In this document: positions 10,151 through 22,380 of the stretch, one piece after another
Layout of the letters: each line of letters starts with the position of its first letter
How positions within the stretch are numbered: position 1 is the first letter of the stretch
DNA from: Acanthochlamys bracteata
Lineage: Eukaryota; Streptophyta; Magnoliopsida; Pandanales; Velloziaceae
NCBI GenBank assembly: GCA_019914995.1
Contig: CM034126.1
Location: 6,887,001-6,951,000 of the forward strand
DNA length: 64,000 nucleotides
Direction: 5' to 3'
Translations under genes and position numbers: made by a program
Notes under the pieces: generated by a model
What the model saw: the letters and a program-made list of their open reading frames with translations, nothing else
Databases searched by the model: none
What the model was told of the DNA's origin: nothing

Positions 10151-13100
10151 GGGGACTTATTGGCTTTAGTTTTGTTTCATTAGCGGAAAAAGAAAACAGT
10201 TGATTGGGTGCTTTTTCTACGCATTTTACAACACAGATCCTCAAAACTATTTTTTAGCAATTTTCTTCTAAGGATATATTTTCAGCTTATTATAATTTAT
10301 CTAGATTTTAAAATGTATCGAATTATTATAAGAAATGGGAAATATTTAATTTATTATTAAGACCTACACTGTAATTTTCAGTTTTTACCGTTCTGTTTCA
10401 TAAATCTTTCTTTCTTGCTAATTAGTGTATGAGAATATAGATTATAGTGGGATTCCAGTAACTGATGCAAGCTGAGTATTAAAAATAACAGTTCCAGTCC
10501 TTCTTTTTATTTCTAAGTAACTATATTCAGTCTTAAACAAACTTAGCAGTTTACTCATTAAAGATATTCTTATTTTGTTTAATTTGTAAAGATGGCAATC
10601 CATATATGCATACCGTTGCTCTTCTCCTCTTTGACTTTATTAGATTTTTTCAGTTAAAATTTACTTTTGCACATGCAATACACTTGCATATACATGAAAT
10701 ATATAATTTTGAAAAAAATGAGATTGATAAAAGGAATCTCTAAAAAGCAACACATACGTTAGAGAGCAAAGATTATAGAAAAATGAGCGTGTAATAAAAA
10801 TCTTATCAAAATAATAACGTTTTTATTACACATTACTTCCTATTTTATTACTTTTATGAAAAACTCTTTATTTGATATTAAACTAAAGTTGAGTTATGGA
10901 CTCACAAAAAGCTCTAACAATGTATGTCATATTGTGATTACCAATTTTTAGAAAATAAAAGAGCAAACAAAGAGTACGTAAATTATTAGTTTGCACCGCG
11001 CCCAATTATGAGAACTAAATTTTAGTCATATAGCACTAGAGTTTTTTGTGAGTCCAAAACTCAACTTCAGTTTAATTTCAATTTCAAATAAAGTGTTTTT
11101 CATAAAATAATCAAATAGGAAATGAGTCTAAGTTGAATTTCGCATTACAGTGAGTTTTACTTTTAATTAATAAAATATCATGTAAAACTAAGTGAAATTT
11201 TATTAACAAATATTTAGCTTTGCATTAGATAACCAAGTTGCACCACTCAAATTTGTACTTGAAAATTTAACTTGGAATTTTTTTTTTAAAATCCTTAATA
11301 TAGAATTAGTTTTTCTTACTCATTAATACTACTTAACTTTATTTATTTTAGTTTATTTTTTAATAGGATTGTATCTAAAAATCGATATGAGAATAATTAT
11401 TATTACATAGATATTTTTTTTAAAAAAATTTCACAAAAAATAAAAGATAATTAATATTATTTTTTTAGTTAATCTTAAACTACAAGAAAAATGATATATC
11501 GTGACTAGATCATTAGCGACCGAGCACAATTGGTCCCTAATAAGACGTAATAGTGATCTAAAGAGAGCTAGTCGCAGTTACCAAAACAAAAGAGAGTCGG
11601 TCATTGTTACAATATCACATAGTCGCTTGTAAGTGCATTAGCAACCAACATAATGTTAGTCGCTATTACTCTAATATTAGTGACTAATGACATACTTGAT
11701 CGCTGGTGTCTACGGATAACAGCAACCAACATTTGTATAGGTCATCGATCTTAACCATCAACGACCAGGTCTACTGTTGGTCATTACTGCGTATAGCAAA
11801 ATAGAATCCAATAGTGTCCTCGCTCATTGACTTCGTTCCACCTTGATCAACTTTACCTAAAAAGCAAAAAAATTTAAAATAATTTATACTAGTTGTTTTC
11901 ATAAAATTAAAACCGGTAGATATGATTTAAAAGTTTGGTTTATCATATTAATAAAGATTCATATAATGTATAATTACTTTCACTCATTACAACAAATAAA
12001 TTTGTTTGTATAAGATTTAGCAATTTATCAGCATAAATAGAATAATAAATTAAATTCGAATTATATGAAATTTTATTTTAAAAATAATGTGATGATATGG
12101 AATATTTCCAATGATTTACATCTTCCATTTAAAATATAAAATTAAGGAGCTTGCTCAAATACTGAGTGAGAGTATAACTATTACCAAACATAACTTTTAC
12201 TCATCTTGTTGCAAGCAATTTTACTTAATTGATAGAATTACAAGCATTAACTTAAGAATCTAATCCATGAGATATATTGGATACTACAGTATTAATTATT
12301 ATTCACACAAAATTCTATAAAATTGAGATATAATATAGTACTTTGATTAATGCTGAAAGATTATTAAATTTATTGTGATGACTTGACATTAAATTCGGAT
12401 ATAATTTATTAGCAATATTCATTATAGCCATCTATTGCATGGAGAACAAAATATTATGCAAATAACTTGAAAGTTTATCAATATTATATATCAAAACTAT
12501 AGATCATATCTAACGGTTTAAATTTTAGTGACAAAATCTAGCGCCATATTGTATGCTGTTAACTTTCACTTTGTGTTGTGTATGTTTTCAATCTCCGGAA
12601 CTATCTTCTTATGATCTGTTAACTACTAAATAACAAGTAAAAGCTGATCCTACTATGTTGGGTCACACTAGCCGATATAGATTTATGGCAAATTTTGTTC
12701 AAAATGCTTAGAAATGTACTTCCTTGACTATTCTTGGTTGTATCTTGTCACTGCTCACAGACATAATTTTGCAAGGTTAGGCTAATACTGAAGATCCCAT
12801 TGAATTTTCTAACGTATTTAGAACAGTAAGTCATACTTACAAATAACTTCATTTTAGTGCAGAATACCTTGATCAGTTTGAAGCAACTTTTTCCTCTAAG
12901 GCTCTGACGAGCCAAAGGTTCATAGGCTTTTTAGAACCGATCACAATCGCAGAAAAATTTCCAGTTGGTCTACGTGCGGACTCAAAAGAGAAACACATGG
13001 ACTGTCTTATAATTAGGTTTCATCACATGAACCGCTGAGCTCAGAGGTTGAGCATAACCTTGTATCTGGATCAGCTCACAATTGGCGTAATTACATTAGT

Positions 13101-14263
13101 TTGCTATGGAATTGGTAATAGAAAGACGCTATTAATGAAGCACTTGAATTGAACCTGAATCACTCGCATTTTAGCATTAGACTGAATGGTGTGTCTGAGG
13201 ATATTGTTGATCAGGATTGAAGAACTGATTCTGGATGTTTTTAGGTAGTTGGAAGAAGTTGGCTTTAATCCTTAAGATGTTAAGGCATTAATAAATACAT
13301 TTGAATTCTCTTCGAGGAAGGCGAATAATAGTTCTCGCCTAAGAGGATTATGTCTAATGCTTCACTCATTGTAAAGAATATAATCCTCCAAGTTTCGAAT
13401 GAGTATTGAAAAAAATTTGATTGACTTCAATTTTTGGGGCATGTGTTTGTTCAAGCAAATAGATATTATGTTATGGATCCTTATGATACGGATCCTTTGA
13501 AAGAACTTATAGAAGAGGAAGGGTATAAAGATATTTTTACTCCATTAATAGGAAGTATATATATCTTGATCAACCTTCACAGCAGTACTTGTTGACATCT
13601 TTAAATGTAGTATTAATTGGCCTAAATGTCCTCTCCTGATAGGCCGATCGGACATTATTGCCTTCTAAAATCCGCATTAACAAGAAGAATAAAACTAATC
13701 AAACAACAAGATCAATTACATGTGAATGCATATCAATAGTTAATTACATACTAGAAGCTCCCAAGGATCACAGTGGTAAAGATTAAGCGTCTCGATTAAT
13801 ATCTAAATGGAGTTTCTTTCTATGAGCAACTTGTAGGGGATAGAAGTCAAGCAGTTCTTCTGTTAGGTGGATCGAAATCCCGACAGCTCTACATCGGTTG
13901 CAATACTACCACATCCCTGATCAGTTGTGTCCATTTGATTAAATGTTAACTACTTTTATGCAACACTTACTAGTGTTTGATCAATTAAATGTTATATGGA
14001 TTGTTTATATAGAAGCAAGCAAAGAAACTATTTAGGAGGAATATTGCTGTTGTACTCGAGTATTCTTTAGTGATCCATGTAAGATGAAAAAGCGGAATAG
14101 GATCAATTGCTAAGCAGTCTAAAGGTCTAGAGAAAGACGAGAAATGTTGGAAGTTTTTCTTTTAAATATGACTAGGAGCGATGACCCACAGCAATTTCTC
14201 GGTCTTGCTTTTGCTTTTAACATTTAATGAACTGATCTTCTGTGATTACCAAACAGAGAGAAT
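10151..14263. other. Repeat-derived intergenic DNA
   Basis: No intact gene. At 11478-11492 a degenerate CACTA-type terminus (CTACAAGAAAAATGA) leads into about 350 bp of repeated GACTA/AGTCGC/GCGACC words (11500-11810), typical of subterminal repeats of CACTA elements. At 12860-13230 there are broken plus-strand frames faintly resembling the gag/protease region of Ty3/gypsy elements (YLDQFEA- and SHFSIRLNGVS-like), not strong enough to call. At 13745-13900 two tRNA-promoter-like words (a box-A-like GATCACAGTGGTAAAG and a box-B-like GGATCGAAATCCC) hint at an old SINE. Everything else is anonymous AT-rich sequence. Confidence 0.4.
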
Positions 14264-14513
14264 GAGAGAGCGTTTGGAAGTGCTTTTGAAATGAAGCTTT
14301 TTTAAAATGAAAACTATTTTTATTCTATTTTGAAAAATAAATTCTACTTTTTTATCTCAAGAAAATAATAATTATATTATACTACGTAGAATTTTTCTAT
14401 ATTTTTAAAATTTTCAAATAAATTTTATTGAAGATCGTAAAAAATTTATTGAAAAATATGAAATAAATTAGAGCCTTTGAAATGGAGTGAAATGGAATGC
14501 CAAACGCTATCTG
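14264..14513. mobile_element. Small TIR element, GCGTTTGG family, copy 1
   Basis: About 250 bp bounded by GAGAGCGTTTGGAAGTGCTTT on the left and AATGCCAAACGCTATC on the right, which are imperfect inverted repeats of each other. The interior is AT-rich and matches the copy at 47150-47415 in inverted orientation (for example the TTCTACG/CGTAGAA landmark). No target duplication survives, and there is no coding capacity. It is a non-autonomous MITE-like repeat; the superfamily is not certain. Confidence 0.55.
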
Positions 14514-16960
14514 AAAAATGAAAGAATGCCAGAAAAGGAATTCAGTGAGTAAAACTAATTCGGCATTATTTATTTAATTGGGGTAAGACAAACTAACTAT
14601 GTGAGACTTCAATTGGACTTAATAAGTATTACATTATGACTGTCCTAATCCTTGTTCTTTCTCCAAATGCAGTTAGACAATTTTGATGAACTTAAAATGC
14701 ATCGAAATTCAAGCATTCGGATATATGGAAATGAGCAAAGATTGGATTACTCCAAAGCCCCTATAAACAAGCCAAATCATTCTAATTAGAATTTTAACAA
14801 TATATAGAAGCCTATTGAGAGTAAATTTAGCTGTAGAGTCATCTAACAAACAGGGGATGACATTTCCCATCATGAACAAGTTCCTCCTCATAGCTGACTT
14901 ATATGTCATTCTCGTAGCCGGAATTTATAAGTGACTTTAGATGTCACTTTCGTGTCTTGACTCACTGATTTTGTTATAGAATTGCTCTCTTTGATTGCGT
15001 TTTCATGACCAATTTCAATTCTGAGAAATATGAATTTATAAAATTCATATAAAGAACTAAAGAGAATATGTAGTTATGCAAAATTCGATCTTTAATACAT
15101 AAAAATATTAGGGATAGTTACATATAATGAGATAAATATTTATAATATGCATCCTCCTTTCTCCACTCGTAGAGAGCAATTGCCACAAAACTTAACGCTA
15201 CTTGTTTGCATAAATAGCTAAACAACTAACAAGCCATATGTTCATACACATTTACTAGCAAATAAAACGCAGATATGTTGTTACAAGTCCAGAGAAAGGT
15301 GAAGACATGGGTGCTCATAGTCCATCAGCAAAGGCCATGTGAAATGCTCCCGAATGCAACCAGAATTGCTAGGGCAACCACAAGGGATGACCAGGTGACT
15401 ATCCAGGTAGCTATGCTGTTAAGGTTAAAAGACAGGCATTCCATCTAAGCGCAATCCAAGGTATTTTTCCTAGGCTCACAGGGGGTCTCCTAGAAGTCTA
15501 GCTGCGCCAAAGGCCTCGAGTAATGTTGAGCGCCTCAACAACTGTCTCCAAGCCAGCAGGTAGTTAATGCAGCACTGCTTTGCAAGCGGAGGATGATGAC
15601 ATGAAGGTCCTGACAGAATGTTCATCCAGATTGCATGCCGAGATTGTACAAAGATTTCAGGAAAGATTCAGAATATTTTGTTACTTTAGAGTTGGGAGTT
15701 TTCTCTGACCTCTAATTATAAAGTTATAAGCTCCATGGAGAAGGGGGCATAAATCATCAACCGTTTTCCTAATATACTTGCATTTAGTTATACATTTTGC
15801 TCTGTTTTCTGTCTGATCCCCTTCGAATCTCTCCATGGAGAAGGGGGCATAAATCATCAACTATTTTCCTAATATACTTTCATTTAGTTATACATTTTGC
15901 TCCGTTTTCTGTCTGATCCCCTTCGAATCTCTTGCAATTCCTAATAGAATCGCACCAATAGTATATCATGAGCTACAATCCGGATGAAGGCATCAGTTCT
16001 AGTGGGAGAACGTTTGAGGTCGTCTGTCAAGAGCTGAACCAGGGATACAAGTATAACTAAATCTCCTCATATCGCACATAGCACATAACAACAGAGTCTC
16101 CTGCAATTCCTAGTAGAATCGCAACATATGTCAGCAACAAATTTGTCTATGTTTTATCTTCATCTTCAAAAGCCAGATCCTCAAACTTTGGTATACGAGA
16201 AATTGATCTTCGTTTCATGATACGATATTTGAGGTTTATCTCGCAAATTATTGAATTGTATCACATGCCAGTCTTTGCATATACTACGAGTAGTGCTAAT
16301 TAAAGGAGCTCTTCAACTTTTCCTTGAGTAGGTTGTCAGATACTCACACCTGAAATAAGGTTTACATACATACATTTAAACTATAATGTCTATATACTTA
16401 GGGACTTTTTCCTTTGAACATGTGGAGTTCGTGCGACTAGTATTAGTGAACTTTGTGTAACTTGATTGATTTTACACTTGCAATCCTCATTAGGGTTTAT
16501 GTATTCAAGACATGTACGCTCGATAAAGATTGTGGTCGTATTACCCCTTGTATAAGTTTCAAAGAAACTACCTCTAAACATATTATGTTTATTTATCTAT
16601 CCTTTTCTTAGAAAATAATATTTTCTCGTATTCAAAGCTTTTATATGGTGTAAAAGCTAATATGTTTTATTTATGTGTATCCAAAAATTTTATTATCTGA
16701 AAAACATGCCTTGATACATTCTCTCGATCTATTCGTGTGCTAGTTTTATTGTGCTTCATGGCAATTGTTGCTCTTATCTATACCCGCAATCTAGTGTTTA
16801 ATTCTAACAAATGCTATAAATAAACCAATTATATCTTGTTTATTTGATTATAACTCATATCAGTTATTATGTTCAAACAAAATAAAATTCAACGATCCAT
16901 GAGAGCGCGCATATAGCTTAATTTTTTATTCAAGCTAATATAGCATTTATATGTAGTTAT
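14514..16960. other. Intergenic, with local tandem duplication
   Basis: No gene can be supported. The only clear structure is the 100-bp tandem duplication at 15731-15930 and a short related repeat (GCAATTCCTAATAGAATCGC at about 15935, and GCAATTCCTAGTAGAATCGC at about 16102). Open frames are short and have no motifs. Confidence 0.5.
15731..15930. repeat. Tandem duplication, 100-bp unit x2
   Basis: A 100-bp unit starting CTCCATGGAGAAGGGGGCAT (15731-15830) is immediately repeated (15831-15930). I count four substitutions between the copies, all in the middle of the unit, so about 96% identity. It is non-coding in all frames. The breakpoints fall at ...TCGAATCT|CTCCATGG..., and the very short overlap suggests a recent slippage or end-joining event. 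Confidence 0.92.
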
Positions 16961-16984
16961 TAACGAGTTGATGGAGATTATAAA

Positions 16985-17697
16985 AGCTTGAAGGAGTTAA
17001 GTCCCGATCTCAAGCCTCCATCCTACCATGAGTTACAAGTTTCACTTCTTAAGAGAGCGTTAGACTACAAAAATGACTTGATTAAAGAACATATGATCTT
17101 TTGGAGGCACTATGGTAGTTTTACTATTTTAGATGGATGGGATAGAAAGCAAAAAGCTTTGATCAAACTTTTGTTATATTGTCCTAAGGTATCAATATTC
17201 GTGGAAACAATCGAGGCTTCTAAATGGATGGTCGGTTCACTAATATTCTTTTCTTTATTCAACTTTTTTATCAAAATTGTAGAGATTATTTGGAAATTCC
17301 GCACCACATTTGCATTTGGCCACTAGAATTCCACTAGAATCCTAATTGGAGCATTTTTACCATGTCAATGTTTATTATTATAATACCAATATCATTTCTA
17401 TATGGGTGATAAGTTTTTTTATATTAGATTTTATTAATGTTCTTCATTTATGACATAGATTGACTATAAAAAGAGTGGCAAATTCAATACTGAAAGTTTG
17501 CACAATTCTATTTACATAATGTACAATCATGCTCTAAAAGGTTATTATGACTTGCGGGATGTCATTAATCTTATCCTTTGTATAACATTGGTGATAGCAA
17601 CGAGTGGTTCGAGTAAGAGACGGGGCAGTAATATAGAAGAGGGAGAAAGGTTTTATCAGGAAGACAACTTAAACATAGAACCTAATAGAGAATAGTA
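16985..17697 (+). pseudogene. hAT transposase remnant (DUF659 type)
   Basis: The plus-strand frame at 16988-17240 reads LKPPSYHELQVSLLKRAL, then an HMIFWRHYGSFTILDGW block and a DRKQKALIKLL block. This is the DUF659 core of plant hAT-like transposases (KPPSYHELR..., SDGWTDRKQRTLINFL...). A second open block at 17498-17690 reads IYIMYNHALKGYYDLRD followed by a charged tail, matching the C-terminal part of the same proteins after the dimerisation region. The middle of the protein is missing and frames are broken, so it is not functional. I found no terminal inverted repeats or target duplication around it. Confidence 0.75.
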
Positions 17698-20600
17698 ATA
17701 GAGGTAGGACTCAAGAGGTGTTCTAAGTCTTAAAACAAATAAGCAAGCATAAAAGCAAACTAAAGGAAAAGCAAGGAATTCTTTTCGAGGCACTTCTGGT
17801 TATCGAATACATAAAATAGTAGTGAGATTCGAGAGAATCCAACTGATTAGATAAAAGAACTTTCTCGTGAAAAAATGTGATTTAGGACATTGTGATGGAA
17901 AGAGATATAGGTAACTTGTCAAAATGTTTCAATGAAATTTTGGAGGGTCCAAGATGTTTTCTGATCACTACAACTTATATACATTCACCTAATATAATTT
18001 TTTTTTCAAGAGTAACATGTTAGAAAGAAATTCAATGATACATAACGCAATTCAAACCTAAGATCACATTCTTAGGCATAATCAGGGCAAGACGGCCACA
18101 TTAAAGTAACATACTTGTATACGATAAGTCGTCCACAGTTTTTAAAGTTGAATGCTAGCCACTACAAGAAAATGGGAGTTCTTAAGGTGAAACTATTAGG
18201 ATGATATAGTAGCTTTTGTTGCATTCAATATTTTTTCTAGCGTCAAGAAGATTAACAACGTATGTACCTTTTGGAGTGTAGGAGGTGAGACTCTACAAGA
18301 AGATATGTTTACGTAGAAATGGAAAATTTTTAAATATTCATGCCCGCATCTTCTTGTCGTTTGCAGGAGATTTAATATTACGATGGAGAAGTATGTCTAC
18401 CTTAAGAGTTAGAATATTATGAACAAATGCTAAAAATTTCATTAAAATATTATCAAAAAAATAACGAAATTTTCTTAACTTTACAGACATTGTCAGCAGA
18501 TATGAAGAACTATGTCTACAAACACTACCCAAATTCTATCGGTTAACTTTGTAGACATTATCAGCTGATATTGCACACTTGTAAAATAAAAAATAATACA
18601 CTCAAACTATTTCATTAAGGAACTTTTGAGATCCAATTTTTCACTTAAATTTTACCCACTTCTTTCCCAACCTAACCATGGAATTTCTTCAGCTTGTAAA
18701 GGGGAGGCTAGACCTAGAGATCAAGAGAGACAATTACTCCATCATAGTTATCCACTTAAAGCTCCTCTCCTAAATCAAGAAACTTATTGCTTCAAGTTTC
18801 AATAGCAAGACTTAAGAAAGAAGATGAACAAGCATGAAGATGAAAACAAAAAAGATGTAGATCTTTTAATTTTCTTCATCAAAGGAAGCATGGTTGAAGG
18901 TGAACAAAGGTGCTAGAGATCGAAAACCACCAATGTTATTTATTGTTCTCTGTCTAGAGAACTCAACCTTAAAATGGAATCAAGAAAACCACATCCAACT
19001 TTCTATTACTTTGTAATTTTTGCTTAAGGTAGGGTTTAATTTTTCATACTTCTAAGTGGATCTTATTGTTACCAACTTGTATGAGAGTGTAGCTAATGTA
19101 GGGACCCGAGAGATCCGTTTGAATTAAGAACCACATGTGAAGTCCAACATGTCAATATCATGCTATAGCAGGAAATTGGCAACTTAAGAAGTTAACACAC
19201 AGCTACAACTCTTACAATTAGTTCATCTTAATTAGTGTTTTCATACTTTATCATATAGCCTTGCAACTAGGAGCCCCATCAATAATCTTTAAGAGATACC
19301 AAAAACCTATCTAATTCATGATATAACTCTATAAAGTAATTGCCCTTAACCCAACTCGCTTTGGACCTTTTTCATTTTTTCGACCTTGTTTTTTTATAAC
19401 TATAACTTTGTGTGGAGTTTGCTCAGTTAACAATTTACCGTCCTTAGACATTTTTCTCTACAAGTCTTACCATTAATATAATTCTGCTCATTTGGTATTC
19501 ATAACATGTCAATGTCAATGTCATATCAAATTTTATAATAACATTAACTTAGTGGAAAACTTTAACAAAGGTGGGTAATTTGATAATGGGTTGAAGTTCA
19601 TGTAAGCAACGTGATAGGTTTAAAAGGGTAGGTGCGCAAAGTGAAAATGACAAAAAATGAGGTGGTTAAAGGCAATTTGTTCAACCAGTTATACCCTAAG
19701 ACTATCTAGTCTGAAAGTGGTGTTTGAGTTTTAGTTCCATAGCTTCGTCAAGCGTCTATCATTTCCTTCCTAATGTCTATATGTCACCTAATTTACTATG
19801 TTCTATTACTTCACCTTACCACTAGTCTCTATTCTCATATTGTTTGGCAACACGCATAGGCTTCTTCTAGTGCAAAATCATTCCTTTTTGAGCTTGTATG
19901 ATCTTAGGGACATTTGGGAGTGCATATAAAATAGAGCCAAATGAAGGATATTTTGGGAATTTGAAGAGATGAGCATGACTTTTTGACCTAAAAAAATAAT
20001 AAATATTATACATATAAAGATTTTACGGCAACACTTTTATCTAGATTTATCAAAATAAAAATAAAAAAAAACTCTATAGAATATAGTAGAAGGTTTATTG
20101 TGAAAGGCGAAGTGCTTATTTGGAATGATAAGCACTTCAAACGCAATGCCAACTATCCCCTTAATCTAGAGGTTGCATGTCCGACACAAGCATAATCATG
20201 TTTTTGTTTTAAAATATAATCAAGGGATTTAATACATTCAACACATGATCTATCCAATTAATACGCTACATGATACACTAAAGCTGCATGGACACATAAA
20301 CATTGATTATCAGGTGCCCTTCATCCAACTTTCAAGAATTAAAATGCCCTACGTCCAACTTTCAAGAAATTAAGTGACAACTTGTAATACCCAACCTATT
20401 ATAGGAACAAACAAGAAGGAAAGTTTTCAGATTCTAATTAGAGGAGGAATCAGAACCAAACAAACTAATGCTTGCCAGATGGAAAGAACAGAGGCTCTAT
20501 GAACTTCTCATAATCTATGTTAGAAATGGGCCATGTATGTATCAGGCCTGACAATACAGGCATGTCCTTATAAGGCTTCACGATGCAGAGGCTAATTAAC

Positions 20601-20915
20601 AGGTGCCAACCTATTCTGATTCTTAAAAAAACCAAAGCAAACCAATACTTCTCTTGAAAAGGTAACTATAAAACAAACCCTGGAAAAAATGCATGCTTAT
20701 TAGATCAAGAATTGACCAAGTGCTTATTAAACCTGCTACTACTACTGCCTTTGATAGTAACTCTGATGTTCAAAAATCTACAAGTAACTAACCGACACTG
20801 GCCATTTTTAAATGAAGTTCTGAACAAAACTGCAATTCACTATCCCGAAGGACAAAATAATTACAAATGATAAGAAAAGAAAGACACAAACTTTTAAAGA
20901 CGCATACTTACTAGA
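17698..20915. other. Intergenic DNA with small TIR repeats
   Basis: No gene is supported. At 18162-18176 CACTACAAGAAAATG matches the classic CACTA-transposon terminus, but no partner end was found, so this is probably a fragment. At about 19908-20161 lies a MITE-like element, listed separately. The right end (20300-20915) may include 3' exons or UTR of the minus-strand gene at 20.9 kb, because its stop codon is followed by a donor-like A|GTAAGTATG, but no downstream exon could be chosen. Confidence 0.45.
19908..20161. mobile_element. Small TIR element, GCGTTTGG-like family, copy 2
   Basis: About 254 bp starting GGGACATTTGGGAGTGCATA and ending CAATGCCAACTATCCCC, imperfect inverted repeats flanked on both sides by TTA, as expected of a PIF/Harbinger (Tourist-like) insertion. 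The interior is AT-rich and includes GTGCTTATTTGG...AAGCACTTC. It resembles the elements at 14264 and 47150. No coding capacity. Confidence 0.5.
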
Positions 20916-21356
20916 TCACTCTTGTCGGTGATAATTCTGATTCTGCTTCGCAGCAGACGCAACAGAGACAAGCGCTCGAATTTTCGCAAGAGCATTGGTT
21001 TTATCAGCCGGGCAACTCTCTAGCGCGACTTCAAGCGACCGCAACGCCGAGTCTGGTCTTCCCGCCACTAGAGCAGCTCGTGCTGCTTTGTATGCTTGGT
21101 CCGCTACCCTCTCATCGTGCTCAGAAGAAATTAAAGAAGGAGAAGAAGAACAGAAAAGGAGATTGGAACGAGAACGTTCTAGGGTTGAAATGGAGGTGTC
21201 GATTTGGGATAAGAGGGATTCGGGAGTGGAAGGGAAAGAATGGATTGAATCGAAAACGCTCCAGCTGTTGTTGGTGGTGGCAGTCGTTGTTTTTGTTGAT
21301 GTTGAGCCGTCGTGCCGCCGCCGGCCGCCCAGAGCAATGCCGCCGTGAGGAAGCAT
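20916..21356 (-). CDS. Unidentified small protein, TPR-like C-terminal half
   Basis: A 146-residue frame. I start it at the ATG at 21354-21356 because the sequence just upstream on the minus strand (TTTTCCTTTTCCTCAG|ACG) is a strong 3' splice site; the frame is open further upstream only through that pyrimidine tract. Residues 1-35 are low complexity (GGRRRHDGSTSTKTTT), residues 36-80 are Ser-rich with a predicted amphipathic stretch (SLLSQIDTSISTLERS), and residues 82-140 form an alanine-rich helical pair. The run DQAYKAARAALVAGRPDSAL followed by RSLEVALESCPADKTNALAK resembles a tetratricopeptide-like hairpin. No catalytic motif or signal peptide is evident. GC content and codon use are clearly higher than in the surroundings, supporting a real exon. 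A donor-like GTAAGT lies right after the stop codon, so transcripts may continue into another exon. No function is proposed. Confidence 0.72.
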   Translation of the reverse strand: MLPHGGIALGGRRRHDGSTSTKTTTATTNNSWSVFDSIHSFPSTPESLLSQIDTSISTLERSRSNLLFCSSSPSLISSEHDERVADQAYKAARAALVAGRPDSALRSLEVALESCPADKTNALAKIRALVSVASAAKQNQNYHRQE

Positions 21357-21501
21357 GGTTGGCGGCGTCTGAGGAAAAGGAAAAGACAATTTTTAGGTGG
21401 TGTTATCACCGAGTACTAGCGTTATTTAAAGCAGTTTTATAGGTTCGGTTTTGCAAACAGTAGAAAAGTCTAGAGATATTTATAAATTTGCAAGAACTCA
21501 C

Positions 21502-21660
21502 TAATTCTCCTCCGAACCAGAAGAACGAAGCCTTCGTTGGCCGTGCTTATCAATCTCCTGGAAGCTGCAGAGACGGCAACGGAGAATATTTTCTCCCCCG
21601 CGAGGAAGACCAATCAAATATCTGATTCGAGCAGACTGCCTATGAATCGGTGGGTTCAGA
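21502..21660 (-). other. Probable 5'UTR exon of the 20.9-kb gene
   Basis: On the minus strand this GC-richer block ends GAGAATTA|GTGAGT (donor at 21496-21501). Joined to the acceptor whose AG is at 21369-21370, it gives a 133-bp intron and a spliced leader ending 12 nt before the ATG. The block is the counterpart of the proposed DPH4 exon 1 at 5717-5835; copy B has about 43 bp more in the middle (around CGAAGCCTTCGTTGGCCGTG). The upstream end is not determined. Confidence 0.45.
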
Positions 21661-22089
21661 TAGTAATTAGTAGTTTGGTATACATTTAAATTATAATACA
21701 ATTTTTTTGAGGTGTTCTAGTGTTGAGTAGTTACTAGGTTTTCATATGGTATAGATAATTTCCTTGTTCCTTTCAGACTAATTTCTGGATAAGGACTTGA
21801 TTCATACGTAATAGTTTAAGCATTGGACTTCTTTTATCCTATAGTTCTTTGCACCTTTTAGTAGTACAATGGGATTACTTGGAATGGATCTTGCAGGATA
21901 TACAGTGCACGTTGACGTAATGCATCTCCAAAAATGTTGTGGTTTACGCGATAATCTGGGTTTAAATGTCTAGTTCCTCTAGTTCTATGGCCCGTATCAA
22001 AAGAATTTTATATTAGAAAGTTGGACATATGCACTTAGGAATTTCATATCTCTGTGTAGTATAGAACTCGATAATATTTCTGACTCTTT

Positions 22090-22380
22090 TAAGCGAAGAT
22101 GTTCTTTAGCTTAGAAATTTTTTGAGACGTTTGCTAAGCCAATATGCCTAAGGGTCCTATTACTATTTATTATGATAACAAACCTATTTTCACAATACAA
22201 GAAATAAGAGTAACATGACCAATGGCGAGCATAAAGTAAAATTGCTGTGAAGAAAGGTATCATGAGCTTGGAGTGCCTCCCTATGAATCAAATGATAACA
22301 AATCTACTGACAAGACAGTGTCTGGTCAGAGAATTAGTAAGACTATGGGAGGTTTGGGATACTACAAGCTCAGGAGATAG
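22090..22380 (+). pseudogene. Copia RNase H remnant (copy B)
   Basis: Broken frames retain GGTCCTATTACTATTTATTA followed by TGATAACAAA (reads GPITIYYDNK) and a GAGCATAAAGT block, then GGGAGGTTTGGGATACTACA. It is the same fossil as at 6830-7085. Many stops; no coding potential. Confidence 0.55.

Noticed and set aside
12860-13230. Ty3/gypsy gag-protease remnant
   Set aside because: The resemblance (YLDQFEA, SHFSIRLNGVS) is weak, no reverse transcriptase or LTR is nearby, and frames are broken.
21357-21389. Eleven extra N-terminal codons (SFPFPQTPPT) for the 20.9-kb gene
   Set aside because: They begin with TTG, and the DNA is a pyrimidine-rich 3' splice site (TTTTCCTTTTCCTCAG); the first ATG is at 21356.
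20995-21442. Plus-strand open frames opposite the 20.9-kb gene
   Set aside because: They are shadows of the GC-rich minus-strand exon, which has a better start, splice acceptor and protein-like composition.
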